From an uncultured Oscillospiraceae bacterium (GTDB lineage: Bacteria > Bacillota > Clostridia > Oscillospirales > Oscillospiraceae): a DNA stretch of 63,114 bases. The notes below the pieces were generated by a model. That model saw nothing but the letters and a program-made list of their open reading frames with translations. It was not told the origin of the DNA and did no database searches. A program made the translations under genes and the position numbers. Every line of letters starts with the position of its first letter. Positions within the stretch are counted from its first letter, which is position 1. This document shows positions 18,183 to 27,313 of this stretch, piece after piece. The stretch is from NCBI GenBank assembly GCA_934589065.1, contig CAKTNN010000012.1:1-63114 (forward strand), in the 5' to 3' direction.

Positions 18183-18281
18183 ATTTTCTTTTGGAGAGAG
18201 TTCTTGCGGAGGACGAGAATGCTTACTCCGGGTGTTTTGCATTCTGTATGAGAGAAGTAAGGCTGTCGGGATAAGAAGAAA

Positions 18282-18311
18282 AGTCGGACGTGAGTCCGGC
18301 TTTTTCTTTTT
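18282..18311 (+). terminator. Riboswitch-controlled terminator
   Basis: AGTCGGAC and GTCCGGCT form a stem around GTGA, followed by TTTTCTTTTTCT. It lies about 100 bases after the aptamer and 50 bases before the first gene. An alternative hairpin (AGAATGC with GCATTCT, about 18217-18245) lies between them and may be part of the switch. Confidence 0.85.
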
Positions 18312-18360
18312 CTCCGCGACAGGCGCTGACATGGACAAAAATTTTGAAAGGAAGATGGAA

Positions 18361-19938
18361 ATGAAAACCGGTAAAAAACTGGTCGCACTGGGTTTGGCAG
18401 CGCTGCTGCTGTTGTCCGGCTGCGGAAGCAAGGAAAGCGGTTCTGCCGCCAAGACAAGTGGAGATAAGAAGGTGCTGACCTTCGGCTGCCAGATGTACGA
18501 TGACGGCTCTGTGAACACCGCCATGGCAATCAGCTCCTCCTGGAACTGCATGCGCTATGGCATCAGCGAGGCACTGTTTAAATTCAATGACAATATGGAT
18601 GTTGAGCCTTGGCTGGCTGAGAGCTACACGGTGAATGCGGAGCACACCGAGTGGGTGATCAAGCTGAAGGACGGAATCAAGTTCTCCGATGGCTGCGATC
18701 TGACCCCCTCCAAGGTAAAAGCAACTTTCGACTACCTGAAGCAGATGGGCCCCAGCGGTTCTGCCAAGCCCCAGAAGTATCTGGAGTTCGAGGCAACCGT
18801 CACCGCCGATGATGCTGCAAATACCCTGACCATTGTTACCACCCAGCCTTATGCCAACCTGCCCGGTCAGCTGGCCTATCCCGTAATGGCAATTCTGGAT
18901 GTGGAGCATATTCAGGATTTCTATAACGGAGCCATCGGCACCGGCCCTTACATGATCGGTTCTTTTGACGGCGTCGGAGTTGGCTACCACATGGTTGCAA
19001 ACCCCAACTACCGGGAGCCTGTTCCTTATGACGAAATTCAAATTCTCTTCATGGGCGATGCCTCTGCCAAGACCATGGCTCTGCAGAGCGGTCAGGTAGA
19101 CCTGGTGGAAAACATCACCAACGTTGCCGATATCCAGTCTTTTAAGGAAGACCCCAACTTCACCGTGGATATTGCCTCCGGTGTCCGCTGCGGCTTCAGC
19201 TGGATGAACTTCAATGGCGTTTTGGCAAACAAGACCCTGCGGCAGGCAATCCTCATGGGCATCGATTACGATACCATCTGCCACTCCAAGACCATCGGTG
19301 ACCTGTATACCCCCGGCTTCTCCGTGCTGCCCTCTACCCTGAGCTATGGCTATGATAAGCTGGTCAACCCCTACAAGTATGACCCCGAAGGGGCCAAGAA
19401 GCTGCTGGACGATGCCGGAATTGTGGATACCAACGGCGACGGCATTCGGGAGCTGGACGGAAAGAATATCAACCTGGTTTACGTGTCTTACGAAAACCGC
19501 CTGCTGAACGATTTCTCCAATGCCCATATCCAGTATCTGTCTGAAATCGGCATCGGCTGCACCGCAGACTATGGCTCTTCCGATGATCAGTGGAGCAAGC
19601 TGGCTGCCGGTGAATATGACATTAACAACAACAACTGGACAACCGTGGGCACCGGCGACCCCTTCGAGTACATGGCAAACTGGTCTACAGAGGGAACCTA
19701 TTGCGGTTACTCCAACCCGGAGTACGATGCCCTCTATGAGCAGCTGAAGAGCGAGATGGACGGAGAAAAGCGGGCAGATCTGATTTTCCAGATGCAGCAG
19801 ATTCTGGTAGACGATGCCGCCGTTCTGGTGGATGGCTACTATAACTCCTCCATGATCTACTCCAAGAATGTGGGCAAGGCCCATATTCACACTGCCGACT
19901 ACTACTGGCTGACCACAGAAGTCACTCCTGCAAACTGA
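18361..19938 (+). CDS. ABC substrate-binding lipoprotein, nickel/peptide family (SBP_bac_5)
   Basis: 525 aa from the ATG at 18361 (AAAGGA, 8-base spacing); upstream in-frame ATGs overlap the riboswitch terminator or RBS. A lipoprotein signal MKTGKKLVALGLAALLLLSGC puts Cys21 at the lipobox. The mature part is a cluster-C binding protein (Opp/Dpp/Nik type), e.g. VEPWLAESYTVN, IKFSDGCDLTPSKVKATFDYL, GTGPYMIGSFDG and MALQSGQVDLVENI. The ligand cannot be read from sequence. Control by a B12 riboswitch suggests cobalt, a cobalt chelate, a corrinoid or a tetrapyrrole precursor rather than ordinary peptides. It is first in an operon with two permeases and two ATPases. Confidence 0.9.
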   Translation: MKTGKKLVALGLAALLLLSGCGSKESGSAAKTSGDKKVLTFGCQMYDDGSVNTAMAISSSWNCMRYGISEALFKFNDNMDVEPWLAESYTVNAEHTEWVIKLKDGIKFSDGCDLTPSKVKATFDYLKQMGPSGSAKPQKYLEFEATVTADDAANTLTIVTTQPYANLPGQLAYPVMAILDVEHIQDFYNGAIGTGPYMIGSFDGVGVGYHMVANPNYREPVPYDEIQILFMGDASAKTMALQSGQVDLVENITNVADIQSFKEDPNFTVDIASGVRCGFSWMNFNGVLANKTLRQAILMGIDYDTICHSKTIGDLYTPGFSVLPSTLSYGYDKLVNPYKYDPEGAKKLLDDAGIVDTNGDGIRELDGKNINLVYVSYENRLLNDFSNAHIQYLSEIGIGCTADYGSSDDQWSKLAAGEYDINNNNWTTVGTGDPFEYMANWSTEGTYCGYSNPEYDALYEQLKSEMDGEKRADLIFQMQQILVDDAAVLVDGYYNSSMIYSKNVGKAHIHTADYYWLTTEVTPAN

Positions 19939-19949
19939 TTTTGACCCTT

Positions 19950-19990
19950 ACTCCCTCTGCCGCTTCTGCATGTTCCACGGCGGAGGGAGT
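19950..19990 (+). terminator. Hairpin between the binding-protein and permease genes
   Basis: ACTCCCTCTGCCG pairs with CGGCGGAGGGAGT (one wobble) around a 15-base loop. No long T-run follows. It probably reduces downstream expression or protects the upstream mRNA. Confidence 0.7.
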
Positions 19991-20057
19991 TCCCCTGTTT
20001 TGCGGAAAGCCCTATGTGAATGAAATCCATATCTCCACTTGAGAAGGAGTGATACCT

Positions 20058-20996
20058 TTGAGTAAGAAACAGATCCTTCGCCGCCTGGGACAGATTCTCA
20101 TTGTGCTGATCGGAATCAGCTTTGTGACCTTTCTGCTGACCTATCTGTCCCCGGGTGATCCGGTGCGGAATATGTACACCGCCGCCGGAATTATGCCTAC
20201 CGAGGAAGTGATTGAACAGACCCGCCAGGAGCTGGGCCTGAACGACCCCTTCCTGGTGCAGTACACCCGATGGCTGACCAACTGCCTGAAGGGCAACTTC
20301 GGAAAATCCTACAGCCTGAATAAGCCGGTTACGGAACTGCTGGCAGCCCGGCTTTTGCCCACCCTAAAGCTGACGCTGATGTCCATGCTGCTGATGCTGG
20401 TGCTGTCCGTCCCCCTGGGCGTGCTGTCTGCGGTGTATAAGGATAGCTTTATTGACTACTTTTGCAGAGGTATTACCTTTGTGGGCTGCGCCATGCCCAA
20501 TTTCTGGGTGGGCCTGCTGCTGATGCTGGCCTTCTGCGTAAAAATCCATGCTTTCCCGGTAATTGCCTCCGGGGGCGATTTTAAGAGCCTGTTTCTGCCT
20601 GCTTTGACCCTGGCAATTGCCATGGCCTCCAAGTATACCCGGCAGGTGCGCACGGCGGTGCTGGAAGAGCTGAGCCAGGACTATGTCATCGGCGCGAGGG
20701 CCAGAGGCGTGAAGGAAGCCAGAATCCTTTGGGGGAATGTGTTCCCCAATGCCCTGCTGCCCCTCGTCACCATGTTTGGCCTGTCCGTCGGGAGCCTCCT
20801 GGGCGGCACCAGTGTGGTAGAGGTGATCTTCTCCTATCCCGGCCTGGGCAACCTGGCTGTGTCCGCCATTACTTCCAGCGATTACAATCTGATTCAGGGC
20901 TACGTTCTGTGGATGGCGCTTATCTACATGGTCATTAACCTTCTGGTGGATGCCTCGTACGTGCTGATTGACCCCAGAATGCGGATTAAGGAGTAG
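20058..20996 (+). CDS. ABC permease, NikB/DppB type
   Basis: 312 aa. I chose the TTG at 20058 because AAGGAG lies 8 bases before it; the GTG at 20049 overlaps that RBS. Six membrane segments are expected, with the N-terminal pattern of DppB/NikB (RRLGQILIVLIGISFVTFLL, then YLSPGDPV) and the EAA loop DYVIGARARGVKEARILWGNVFPN, which contacts the ATPase. It forms the inner-membrane channel with the next gene product. Confidence 0.93.
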   Translation: MSKKQILRRLGQILIVLIGISFVTFLLTYLSPGDPVRNMYTAAGIMPTEEVIEQTRQELGLNDPFLVQYTRWLTNCLKGNFGKSYSLNKPVTELLAARLLPTLKLTLMSMLLMLVLSVPLGVLSAVYKDSFIDYFCRGITFVGCAMPNFWVGLLLMLAFCVKIHAFPVIASGGDFKSLFLPALTLAIAMASKYTRQVRTAVLEELSQDYVIGARARGVKEARILWGNVFPNALLPLVTMFGLSVGSLLGGTSVVEVIFSYPGLGNLAVSAITSSDYNLIQGYVLWMALIYMVINLLVDASYVLIDPRMRIKE

Positions 20997-21000
20997 GGCA

Positions 21001-21831
21001 ATGAAAAAAACACTGAAATTCCTCAAGGAGCACAAGCAGTTTACCTTCTTTGCAATCCTTGCCATTCTGATTATTCTGGGGGCTGTGTTTGCCCCGGTGC
21101 TTACCGGCGGCGTAGACCCTTTAAAGGGAAAGCTGACCCAAGCCCTGGAAGCGCCCAGCAAGGAGCACATTTTCGGTACGGATAAAATGGGCCGGGATAT
21201 TTATACCCGGGTGATTTACGGCGCACGGGCTTCCCTTACCTCCACCTTCGGCGTGGTTGCCCTGGTGTTCCTGGTGGGAACGATTGTGGGCGTGCTTGCC
21301 GGTTACTTCGGCGGAAAAATCGATGCGGTGCTGATGCGCATTGCGGATATGATGCTGGCTTTCCCCGGACTGGTTCTGGCCTTGGCAGTGGCGGGCATCA
21401 TGGGTTCCAGTATGAAAAACGCCATCATCGCCATTGTGGCGGTGAGCTGGACAAAATACGCCCGTCTGGCCCGAAGCCTGGTTATGAAGATCCGGGATCG
21501 GGACTATGTTTCGGCAGCCGTGGTTACCGGCTCCAAAACGGGGCACATGCTCCTGAGCTATATGCTCCCCAATGCCCTGCCCACCCTGATCATCACGGCG
21601 GCAACGGATATTGGCGGCATGATGCTGGAGCTTGCGGCCCTGTCCTTCCTGGGCTTTGGCGCGAAGCCGCCCACGCCGGAATGGGGCTATATGCTCAACG
21701 AGGGCCGCGCCTGTATGCAGACGGCTCCCTGGATGATGATTTACCCCGGCCTTGCCATCTTCCTGGTGGTGGTGGTATTCAATATGCTGGGGGACTCTTT
21801 GCGGGATATTCTGGATCCCAAATCGGAATAA
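21001..21831 (+). CDS. ABC permease, NikC/DppC type
   Basis: 276 aa from the ATG at 21001 (AAGGAG, 7-base spacing); the frame extends upstream without an RBS. An N-terminal helix is followed by the conserved HIFGTDKMGRDIYTRVIYGAR segment of DppC/NikC proteins, then five further helices. The EAA loop is around RDYVSAAVVTGSKTGHMLLSYMLPN, and GFGAKPPTPEWGYML is typical of the family. It begins 4 bases after the partner permease. Confidence 0.94.
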   Translation: MKKTLKFLKEHKQFTFFAILAILIILGAVFAPVLTGGVDPLKGKLTQALEAPSKEHIFGTDKMGRDIYTRVIYGARASLTSTFGVVALVFLVGTIVGVLAGYFGGKIDAVLMRIADMMLAFPGLVLALAVAGIMGSSMKNAIIAIVAVSWTKYARLARSLVMKIRDRDYVSAAVVTGSKTGHMLLSYMLPNALPTLIITAATDIGGMMLELAALSFLGFGAKPPTPEWGYMLNEGRACMQTAPWMMIYPGLAIFLVVVVFNMLGDSLRDILDPKSE

Positions 21832-21843
21832 GGCGGTGGAACT

Positions 21844-22626
21844 ATGCTGAAAATTGAAAACATGACCGTTTCCTATAAGAATGTTCCCACCGTGATGGAT
21901 TTTTCCCTCTCCATGAAACCGGGGCAGATTATCAGCCTGGTGGGCGAGTCCGGCAGCGGCAAGACCACCGTCATTCGTGCGGTGCTGGGGCTGCTTGCCG
22001 GGGGCGGCAAGGTGACCCAGGGGGATATCCTGTTTCAGGGAACTTCTCTGCTGTCCTATACGCCGGAACAGTGGCGGCAGCTCCGGGGCAGCGAGATTTC
22101 CATGATTTTCCAGGACAGCGGTGCAATGATGAATCCCACCCGGAAGGTGGGGGCCGTATTTACGGAGTATTTGCAGACCCACGAAAAAATCAGCAAGCAG
22201 GATGCCTGGAAAAAGGGCGAGGGAATGCTGGGAAAGATGCGTCTGCCCAGCCCCGATAACATCATGCGCTCCTATCCCTTCCAGCTTTCCGGCGGTATGC
22301 GCCAGCGGGTGGGCATTGCCATGGGCATGACTTATCAGCCGAAGCTCCTGCTGGCGGACGAGCCCACCTCTGCCCTGGATGTAACCACCCAGGCCCAGAT
22401 TGTCCGGCAGATGATGGAATTGCGGGATACCTACGGCACCGGCATTATTGTGGTTACCCACAATCTGGGGGTGGCGGCCTATATGTCGGACTACATTGTG
22501 GTTATGAAGAACGGACGGATCGAAGATCAGGGGGATCGGGAGCACATCCTGCATCATTCTGAAAACGGCTATACCAAGAGCCTGTTGGAGGCCGTTCCTT
22601 CTTTGGGAGGTGCAAACTATGCCTGA
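21844..22626 (+). CDS. ABC transporter ATPase, NikD/DppD type
   Basis: 260 aa. Walker A VGESGSGKTTV, Q-loop MIFQDSGAMMNP, signature LSGGMRQRVGIAMG, Walker B LLLADEPTSALDVTTQ and H-loop VVTHNLG are all intact. At 260 aa it is shorter than many DppD proteins (about 325) and lacks the C-terminal oligo_HPY extension and its cysteines, which are present in the partner ATPase. It overlaps the next gene by 8 bases. Confidence 0.93.
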   Translation: MLKIENMTVSYKNVPTVMDFSLSMKPGQIISLVGESGSGKTTVIRAVLGLLAGGGKVTQGDILFQGTSLLSYTPEQWRQLRGSEISMIFQDSGAMMNPTRKVGAVFTEYLQTHEKISKQDAWKKGEGMLGKMRLPSPDNIMRSYPFQLSGGMRQRVGIAMGMTYQPKLLLADEPTSALDVTTQAQIVRQMMELRDTYGTGIIVVTHNLGVAAYMSDYIVVMKNGRIEDQGDREHILHHSENGYTKSLLEAVPSLGGANYA

Positions 22627-23587
22627 ACGGAATGAAGTGGTGCTGGAGGCCCGGCACGTTACCCGTCGGTTTCCTGCCTCCGGAGGGCGGACGCTGGTTG
22701 CCAACGATGATATCAGTCTGAAATTCTACAAGGGCAAGACCCTGGGCCTGGTGGGAGAATCCGGCTGCGGAAAATCCACCTTTATGCGTTTCCTGGTATC
22801 CCTGGATACCCCCAGCGAGGGGAAAATCCTCTACCGGGGGAAGGACATCACCAAGCTGAAGGGAGAAGAGCTGCGCCAGAACCGGCAGAATATCCAGATG
22901 GTTTTTCAGGACCCCAGCTCTTCCTTTAATCCCAAAATGAAAATAAGGGACATTGTCTGTGAGCCCCTTCTGAATTTTAACCGCATCAAAAGAAACGAAA
23001 AAGACGCCGCTTGCAAAAAGCTTCTGGAAATGGTAGAGCTGCCGGGAGAATTTGCCGACCGGTATCCCCACAATATGTCCGGCGGTCAGCGGCAGCGGGT
23101 GGCAATTGCCAGAGCCCTGGCCCTGGAGCCGGAAATTCTGATTTTGGATGAGGCCACTTCGGCACTGGATGTATCCGTACAGAAGAACATCATCGACCTG
23201 GTGACCAAGCTCCAACGGGAAAAGAATATCACCATCGGCTTTATCTGCCACGACATTGCCCTGATTCAGTCCTGCGCCCATCAGGTGGCGGTGATGTATC
23301 TGGGCAGCCTTGTGGAGGTGCTGCCTGCCCAGGCTTTGCGGGAGAACGCCATGCACCCCTACACCAAGGCCCTGATGGGATCGATTTTCGATATCGGCAT
23401 GGATTTTTCCAAGCCCATCGAGCCGATTGAGGGCGAAGCCCCCAGCCCCCTGGATGTTCCCAGCGGCTGCCCCTTCCGGAGCCGCTGCCCCGCCTGCACG
23501 GAGCGGTGCGCCCGGGAAAAGCCCCGGCTTCAGGAAGTGGGGCCGGAGCACATGGTCGCCTGCCATCTATTTGACAAGGAGGCGTAA
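22619..23587 (+). CDS. ABC transporter ATPase, NikE/DppF type
   Basis: 322 aa from the ATG at 22619 (GGGAGG, 8-base spacing); the GTG at 22610 overlaps the RBS. Motifs: VGESGCGKSTFM, MVFQDPSSSFNP, MSGGQRQRVAIARA, ILDEATSALDVS and ICHDIALI. The C-terminal oligo_HPY domain carries the cysteine cluster CPFRSRCPACTERC with a further Cys near the end; in related Dpp ATPases such cysteines can hold an Fe-S cluster. It completes a two-ATPase importer. Confidence 0.93.
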   Translation: MPERNEVVLEARHVTRRFPASGGRTLVANDDISLKFYKGKTLGLVGESGCGKSTFMRFLVSLDTPSEGKILYRGKDITKLKGEELRQNRQNIQMVFQDPSSSFNPKMKIRDIVCEPLLNFNRIKRNEKDAACKKLLEMVELPGEFADRYPHNMSGGQRQRVAIARALALEPEILILDEATSALDVSVQKNIIDLVTKLQREKNITIGFICHDIALIQSCAHQVAVMYLGSLVEVLPAQALRENAMHPYTKALMGSIFDIGMDFSKPIEPIEGEAPSPLDVPSGCPFRSRCPACTERCAREKPRLQEVGPEHMVACHLFDKEA

Positions 23588-23592
23588 GCGTT

Positions 23593-24768
23593 ATGGCAAA
23601 AAAGAGAGTGCTTCTCGTCCTTTTGACGCTGATTATGGTGCTTCCCATGGTCGCCTGCCAGGGAAAGGAGCAGGAGCACGTACATAAAATCGGCGTCGTG
23701 GTCTACGACCTGCGGGATGAGCAGGTGCAGGCCTTCCGGGAATATCTGGAGGGCTATATCGCGGAGAACTTTGCCAACGTGGAGTTTTTGTACTCCACTT
23801 CCATTACCGACGAAGCCTCGGAAATGGACTTCCTGCGGGATGCCATCGCCTGGGGCGCAGAGGGCATTATGGCCTTTAATAGCTATGATTTAAAGGCTGA
23901 GGTGGAGCTCTGCGCTGCCAACAAGGTTTATTACATCCGCCCGTCCAGCACCGTTGCCCATGCGGAGTTCCAGGAGGTGGCGAATAACCCCTATTTCCTG
24001 GGCTATTTTGGCCCCGGAGAAAATACGGAATACCAGGCGGGCTTTGATATGGGCACGTATTTTGCCCAGGAGAAGATTTCGGACAGCTATTTTATCCTCA
24101 CCGGCGGCGCCGCCAGCGGAAACGAAATGCATTTGCAGCGCACCATCGGAATTTTGGATGCTCTGCAAAAGTGCTACGGCGTGAGCTTCTCCAAAACCAG
24201 TCAGGAGCTGGCAAGCGCCCAGGCTCCCACGGTTGCCGAGGCGGGCAGCCTGCGGGTGACGCTGTTCAGCGGCTACGTGGGGATGGAAAAGGTCGGCAGA
24301 CTTGCCGTCAGCACCTTTCAGATGCGCCCCTCGGGGGTGGTGCTTGGGGTAATTCCCCTGCGGGCCATTGCCGATTCCCTGAAGGGGGCAAAGCTGGGCA
24401 TCATTGACTGCTACACCGCTTCCAATGGGGAGCTCTTTAAAAGCGGAAAGCTGTGCTATCTCACGGGAAAATATCAGTCCATTATTGCTCCGGCTTTTGC
24501 GGCCCTCTATAATGCCGTTACCGGCTATGCGGATACATTTCGGGAGGATGGACACGCGTTTGCCATCAATCAGGGCTTCTGGACATCCACTGACTACGAG
24601 GATTTTGTGGAGAAATACGCCCTGTCCTCCGGCGTTGTCATGAATGCCTACAGCTACGGAGATATTATGAATGTATGCAGAGCCTATAATCCGAAGGCAA
24701 CGCTGGAGGATCTGAAAGATTTGGCCTCCGGCTGGGATTTTGATTCTGCACTGCAAAGAAGGAAGTAA
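23593..24768 (+). CDS. Type-1 periplasmic-binding-protein-like lipoprotein, ligand unknown
   Basis: 391 aa. The lipoprotein signal MAKKRVLLVLLTLIMVLPMVAC puts Cys22 at the lipobox. The mature protein looks like a sugar-binding/LacI-type periplasmic fold: HKIGVVVYDLRDEQVQAF, AIAWGAEGIMAFNSYDLKAE (a motif often seen around the hinge), and GYFGPGENTEYQAGFDMGTY. No permease of the matching (ribose) class is near. It lies 5 bases after the ATPase with AAGGAGG and therefore belongs to the B12-controlled operon. It may be an extra receptor for the same transporter, a sensor, or an unrelated binding protein. I do not recognise the exact family. Confidence 0.75.
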   Translation: MAKKRVLLVLLTLIMVLPMVACQGKEQEHVHKIGVVVYDLRDEQVQAFREYLEGYIAENFANVEFLYSTSITDEASEMDFLRDAIAWGAEGIMAFNSYDLKAEVELCAANKVYYIRPSSTVAHAEFQEVANNPYFLGYFGPGENTEYQAGFDMGTYFAQEKISDSYFILTGGAASGNEMHLQRTIGILDALQKCYGVSFSKTSQELASAQAPTVAEAGSLRVTLFSGYVGMEKVGRLAVSTFQMRPSGVVLGVIPLRAIADSLKGAKLGIIDCYTASNGELFKSGKLCYLTGKYQSIIAPAFAALYNAVTGYADTFREDGHAFAINQGFWTSTDYEDFVEKYALSSGVVMNAYSYGDIMNVCRAYNPKATLEDLKDLASGWDFDSALQRRK

Positions 24769-24769
24769 C

Positions 24770-26116
24770 ATGGAGAAACACACCCTCACCCAGGGAAAGG
24801 TGAGCAGGGGGCTGCTGGCCTTCGTCCTGCCTATTATTGCGGGGAGCCTGATTCAGCAGCTGTATGTAACGGTAGATGCCATTGTGGTGGGGCAGTTTAC
24901 GGGCCAGCTGGGCCTGGCTGCCATCGATTCGGTGCATACCCTGTTTAAGTTTCCTCTGAACTTTATGAACGGCCTGGCAGCCGGGGCGACCATTATGATA
25001 TCCGGCTACTATGGCTCCGGAAATAAAGAGGAGCTGCACTGCTCCATCCGCACGGCCTGCACCGTGGCGGTGCTCCTGGGAATTCTCTGCTCCCTGGGCG
25101 GGGTGCTGCTGACCCCCTGGATGCTGAATATCATGTCCGTACCCGCAGAGGTATACAGCCGGGCGGAAGTTTATACCCGCATTTATTTTGGCGGGATCTG
25201 GTCTATGATTCTCTACAATATGGCGGCGGGTATCCTTCGGGCCCACGGCGACAGCAAACGGCCGCTGTATGTGCTGATTTGCTGCGCAGTGGTGAACATT
25301 GTGGGGGATTTGCTGCTGGTAGGCGTCCTGGAAATGGGCGTTTCCGGTGCGGCACTGGCAACGGTTGCCTCCCAGATAGTCAGCGTCATGCTGACCTTCC
25401 TGCTCCTTGAACGCACATTGGGTACGAAAAAAGGAGAAAAACCCCTGTGGATGCCCCATTTTTGCCGGGAGCACATGATGCAGATGCTCACCAAAGGCTT
25501 TCCCCTGGCACTGCAATCCATGCTCTTCCCCATTGCAAATTCCATTGTCCAGGCCGGTGTAAATACCATGGGCACCGTGCAGATTGCCGCCTGGGGGATC
25601 TGCGATAAGCTGAATATGCTGATCTGGCTGATTGCCGATTCCATGAGCCCGGCGCTTACTACCTTTACTGCCCAGAATCTGGGCGCAAAAAATCCGCACC
25701 GGATTCGCTCCGGTGTGGCAATCGGCACGGGAATGTCGGCTCTTGCGGTGGCTCTGGTCAGCGGAATCCTGTTCCTCTTTGCCTATTCCATGACCCCCTG
25801 GTTTGTGGATGCCAAGGATGCCGTTACCCTGGCACCTTTGGTCAGCCGCTACACCCGGATGATGGCTCCCTTCTTTGTCTTCTATGCGGTGGCGGAGGCC
25901 CTGTCCGGTGCCTGCTGCGGCACGGGGGATACGGTGAGATCCATGGTCACTACCCTGGTGACGATCTGCCTGACAAGGGTCGTGAGCATCCTGCTGATTC
26001 TGCCCAGAGTGGGGACAATGGAGTGCATTGTGTATATTTACATTGCCTCCTGGATTGCCGCCGGTGTGGCCTTTACCTGCCTGTGGTGCAGCAAGCTTCC
26101 AAAATTAAAAGAATAA
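24770..26116 (+). CDS. MATE-family efflux transporter
   Basis: 448 aa from the ATG at 24770, one base after the preceding stop. Twelve hydrophobic segments in two halves; N-terminal VLPIIAGSLIQQLYVTVDAIVVGQF, GAALATVASQ and the second-half repeat FPLALQSMLFPIANSIVQAGVNTMG are typical of the MatE fold (NorM/DinF-like). It exports small organic cations or natural products using Na+ or H+. Tight spacing places it in the B12-riboswitch operon, which is unusual; a strong hairpin follows it. Confidence 0.9.
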   Translation: MEKHTLTQGKVSRGLLAFVLPIIAGSLIQQLYVTVDAIVVGQFTGQLGLAAIDSVHTLFKFPLNFMNGLAAGATIMISGYYGSGNKEELHCSIRTACTVAVLLGILCSLGGVLLTPWMLNIMSVPAEVYSRAEVYTRIYFGGIWSMILYNMAAGILRAHGDSKRPLYVLICCAVVNIVGDLLLVGVLEMGVSGAALATVASQIVSVMLTFLLLERTLGTKKGEKPLWMPHFCREHMMQMLTKGFPLALQSMLFPIANSIVQAGVNTMGTVQIAAWGICDKLNMLIWLIADSMSPALTTFTAQNLGAKNPHRIRSGVAIGTGMSALAVALVSGILFLFAYSMTPWFVDAKDAVTLAPLVSRYTRMMAPFFVFYAVAEALSGACCGTGDTVRSMVTTLVTICLTRVVSILLILPRVGTMECIVYIYIASWIAAGVAFTCLWCSKLPKLKE

Positions 26117-26120
26117 CCGA

Positions 26121-26152
26121 TTGCCACGGCAGCGCATCCGCTGCCGTGGCAA
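26121..26152 (+). terminator. Terminator at the end of the B12-controlled operon
   Basis: TTGCCACGGCAGCG and its exact complement flank a CATC loop; ATTTTGTG follows. The TTGCCACGGC arm recalls the GTGGCAATCC repeat motif seen elsewhere. Confidence 0.85.
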
Positions 26153-26237
26153 ATTTTGTGTTCGGAATTGCACATCAGAGCAGTGCGCTGCCTTTGCATG
26201 AAGCCGGTTGTACCCGCAGGCAAATGTTCTGAAATGA

Positions 26238-26265
26238 TTGACAATCCAAGAGAATTTGGTACAAT
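26238..26265 (+). promoter_or_regulatory. Sigma-A promoter of the PfkB kinase gene
   Basis: TTGACA (26238-26243), a 16-base spacer, then TACAAT (26260-26265), 30 bases before the start codon. Confidence 0.8.
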
Positions 26266-26294
26266 AAAGAAAACAATTCTGGGAGGCGCGGCTT

Positions 26295-27257
26295 ATGGAA
26301 AAACAACTGGACGTAGTGGCCCTGGGGGAACTGCTTATCGATTTTACGGAAAACGGCGTATCAAACCAGGGAAATTCCCTGTTTGAGGCCTGCCCCGGCG
26401 GCGCACCCTGCAACGTGCTGGCAATGCTCCGAAAGCTGGGGAAAAGCTGCGCCTTTGTGGGCAAGGTTGGGGACGATTTCTTTGGCAGGCTTCTAAAGGA
26501 AACCATTGAAAAGGCGGGAATCTGCGCCGATGCTTTGGTGATGGACAAGGAAATTCCCACCACTCTGGCTTTTGTAAAAACCGCGCCGGACGGCGACCGG
26601 GATTTTTCCTTCTACCGGAATCCCGGTGCTGACATGATGCTGCGTCAGGAGGAACTTTCCCTGGAAACCATCCGCAGCGCCAAAATTTTCCATTTTGGCA
26701 CGCTGTCCATGACCCACGATGGGGTGCGAAAGGCAACCTGTGCCGCCCTTTCTGAGGCCAGGAAAGGCGGGGCGCTGATCTCCTTTGATCCCAATCTCCG
26801 TCCGCCCCTGTGGAAGGATCTGGAGAGCGCCAAAAAAGCCATCGCCTACGGCCTTTCCCAGTGCGATATTCTGAAAATTGCGGACAATGAGCTGGAATTC
26901 ATGACCGGGGAAACGGATTTTTATAAGGGCGCTGCCATGCTGCAGGAGCAGTACCCCAATATTCGGGTGCTGAACGTTACCGCCGGGGCAGAGGGCAGCT
27001 ACAGCTTCTACGGGAAAGAGCCGCCGGTGTTTGTGCCTGCCTGCACCAGGGGCGGGGTGATTGAAACCACCGGTGCAGGGGATACCTTCTGCGCCTGCGT
27101 CCTGAATTTTGTTCTGGAACACGGTATCGAGAATCTGACTCCGGAAAACCGGGAAAATATGCTCCGCTTTGCCAACACCGCTGCCTACATTGTTACCACC
27201 CGGAAGGGGGCTATTCGCGCCATGCCGGAAAGAGAAGAGGTTTTGGCACTGCTGTAA
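26295..27257 (+). CDS. PfkB-family carbohydrate kinase, probable fructokinase
   Basis: 320 aa, RBS GGGAGG. It phosphorylates a sugar with ATP in the cytosol. Motifs: VVALGELLIDF at the N-terminus, PGGAPCNVLAMLRKLG (first PfkB signature), FVGKVGDDFFG, FDPNLRPPLW, and ETTGAGDTFCA with the catalytic Asp. The PGGAP and FDPNLRPPLW patterns fit fructokinases (ScrK type), but ribokinase-family specificity is hard to assign. It is a single-gene unit with its own promoter and terminator. Confidence 0.9.
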   Translation: MEKQLDVVALGELLIDFTENGVSNQGNSLFEACPGGAPCNVLAMLRKLGKSCAFVGKVGDDFFGRLLKETIEKAGICADALVMDKEIPTTLAFVKTAPDGDRDFSFYRNPGADMMLRQEELSLETIRSAKIFHFGTLSMTHDGVRKATCAALSEARKGGALISFDPNLRPPLWKDLESAKKAIAYGLSQCDILKIADNELEFMTGETDFYKGAAMLQEQYPNIRVLNVTAGAEGSYSFYGKEPPVFVPACTRGGVIETTGAGDTFCACVLNFVLEHGIENLTPENRENMLRFANTAAYIVTTRKGAIRAMPEREEVLALL

Positions 27258-27313
27258 GCCAAAAGGAGAATGGGCGCGGTAAAAAAACCTGTATGGGTCA
27301 AAATGCCTAAAAG

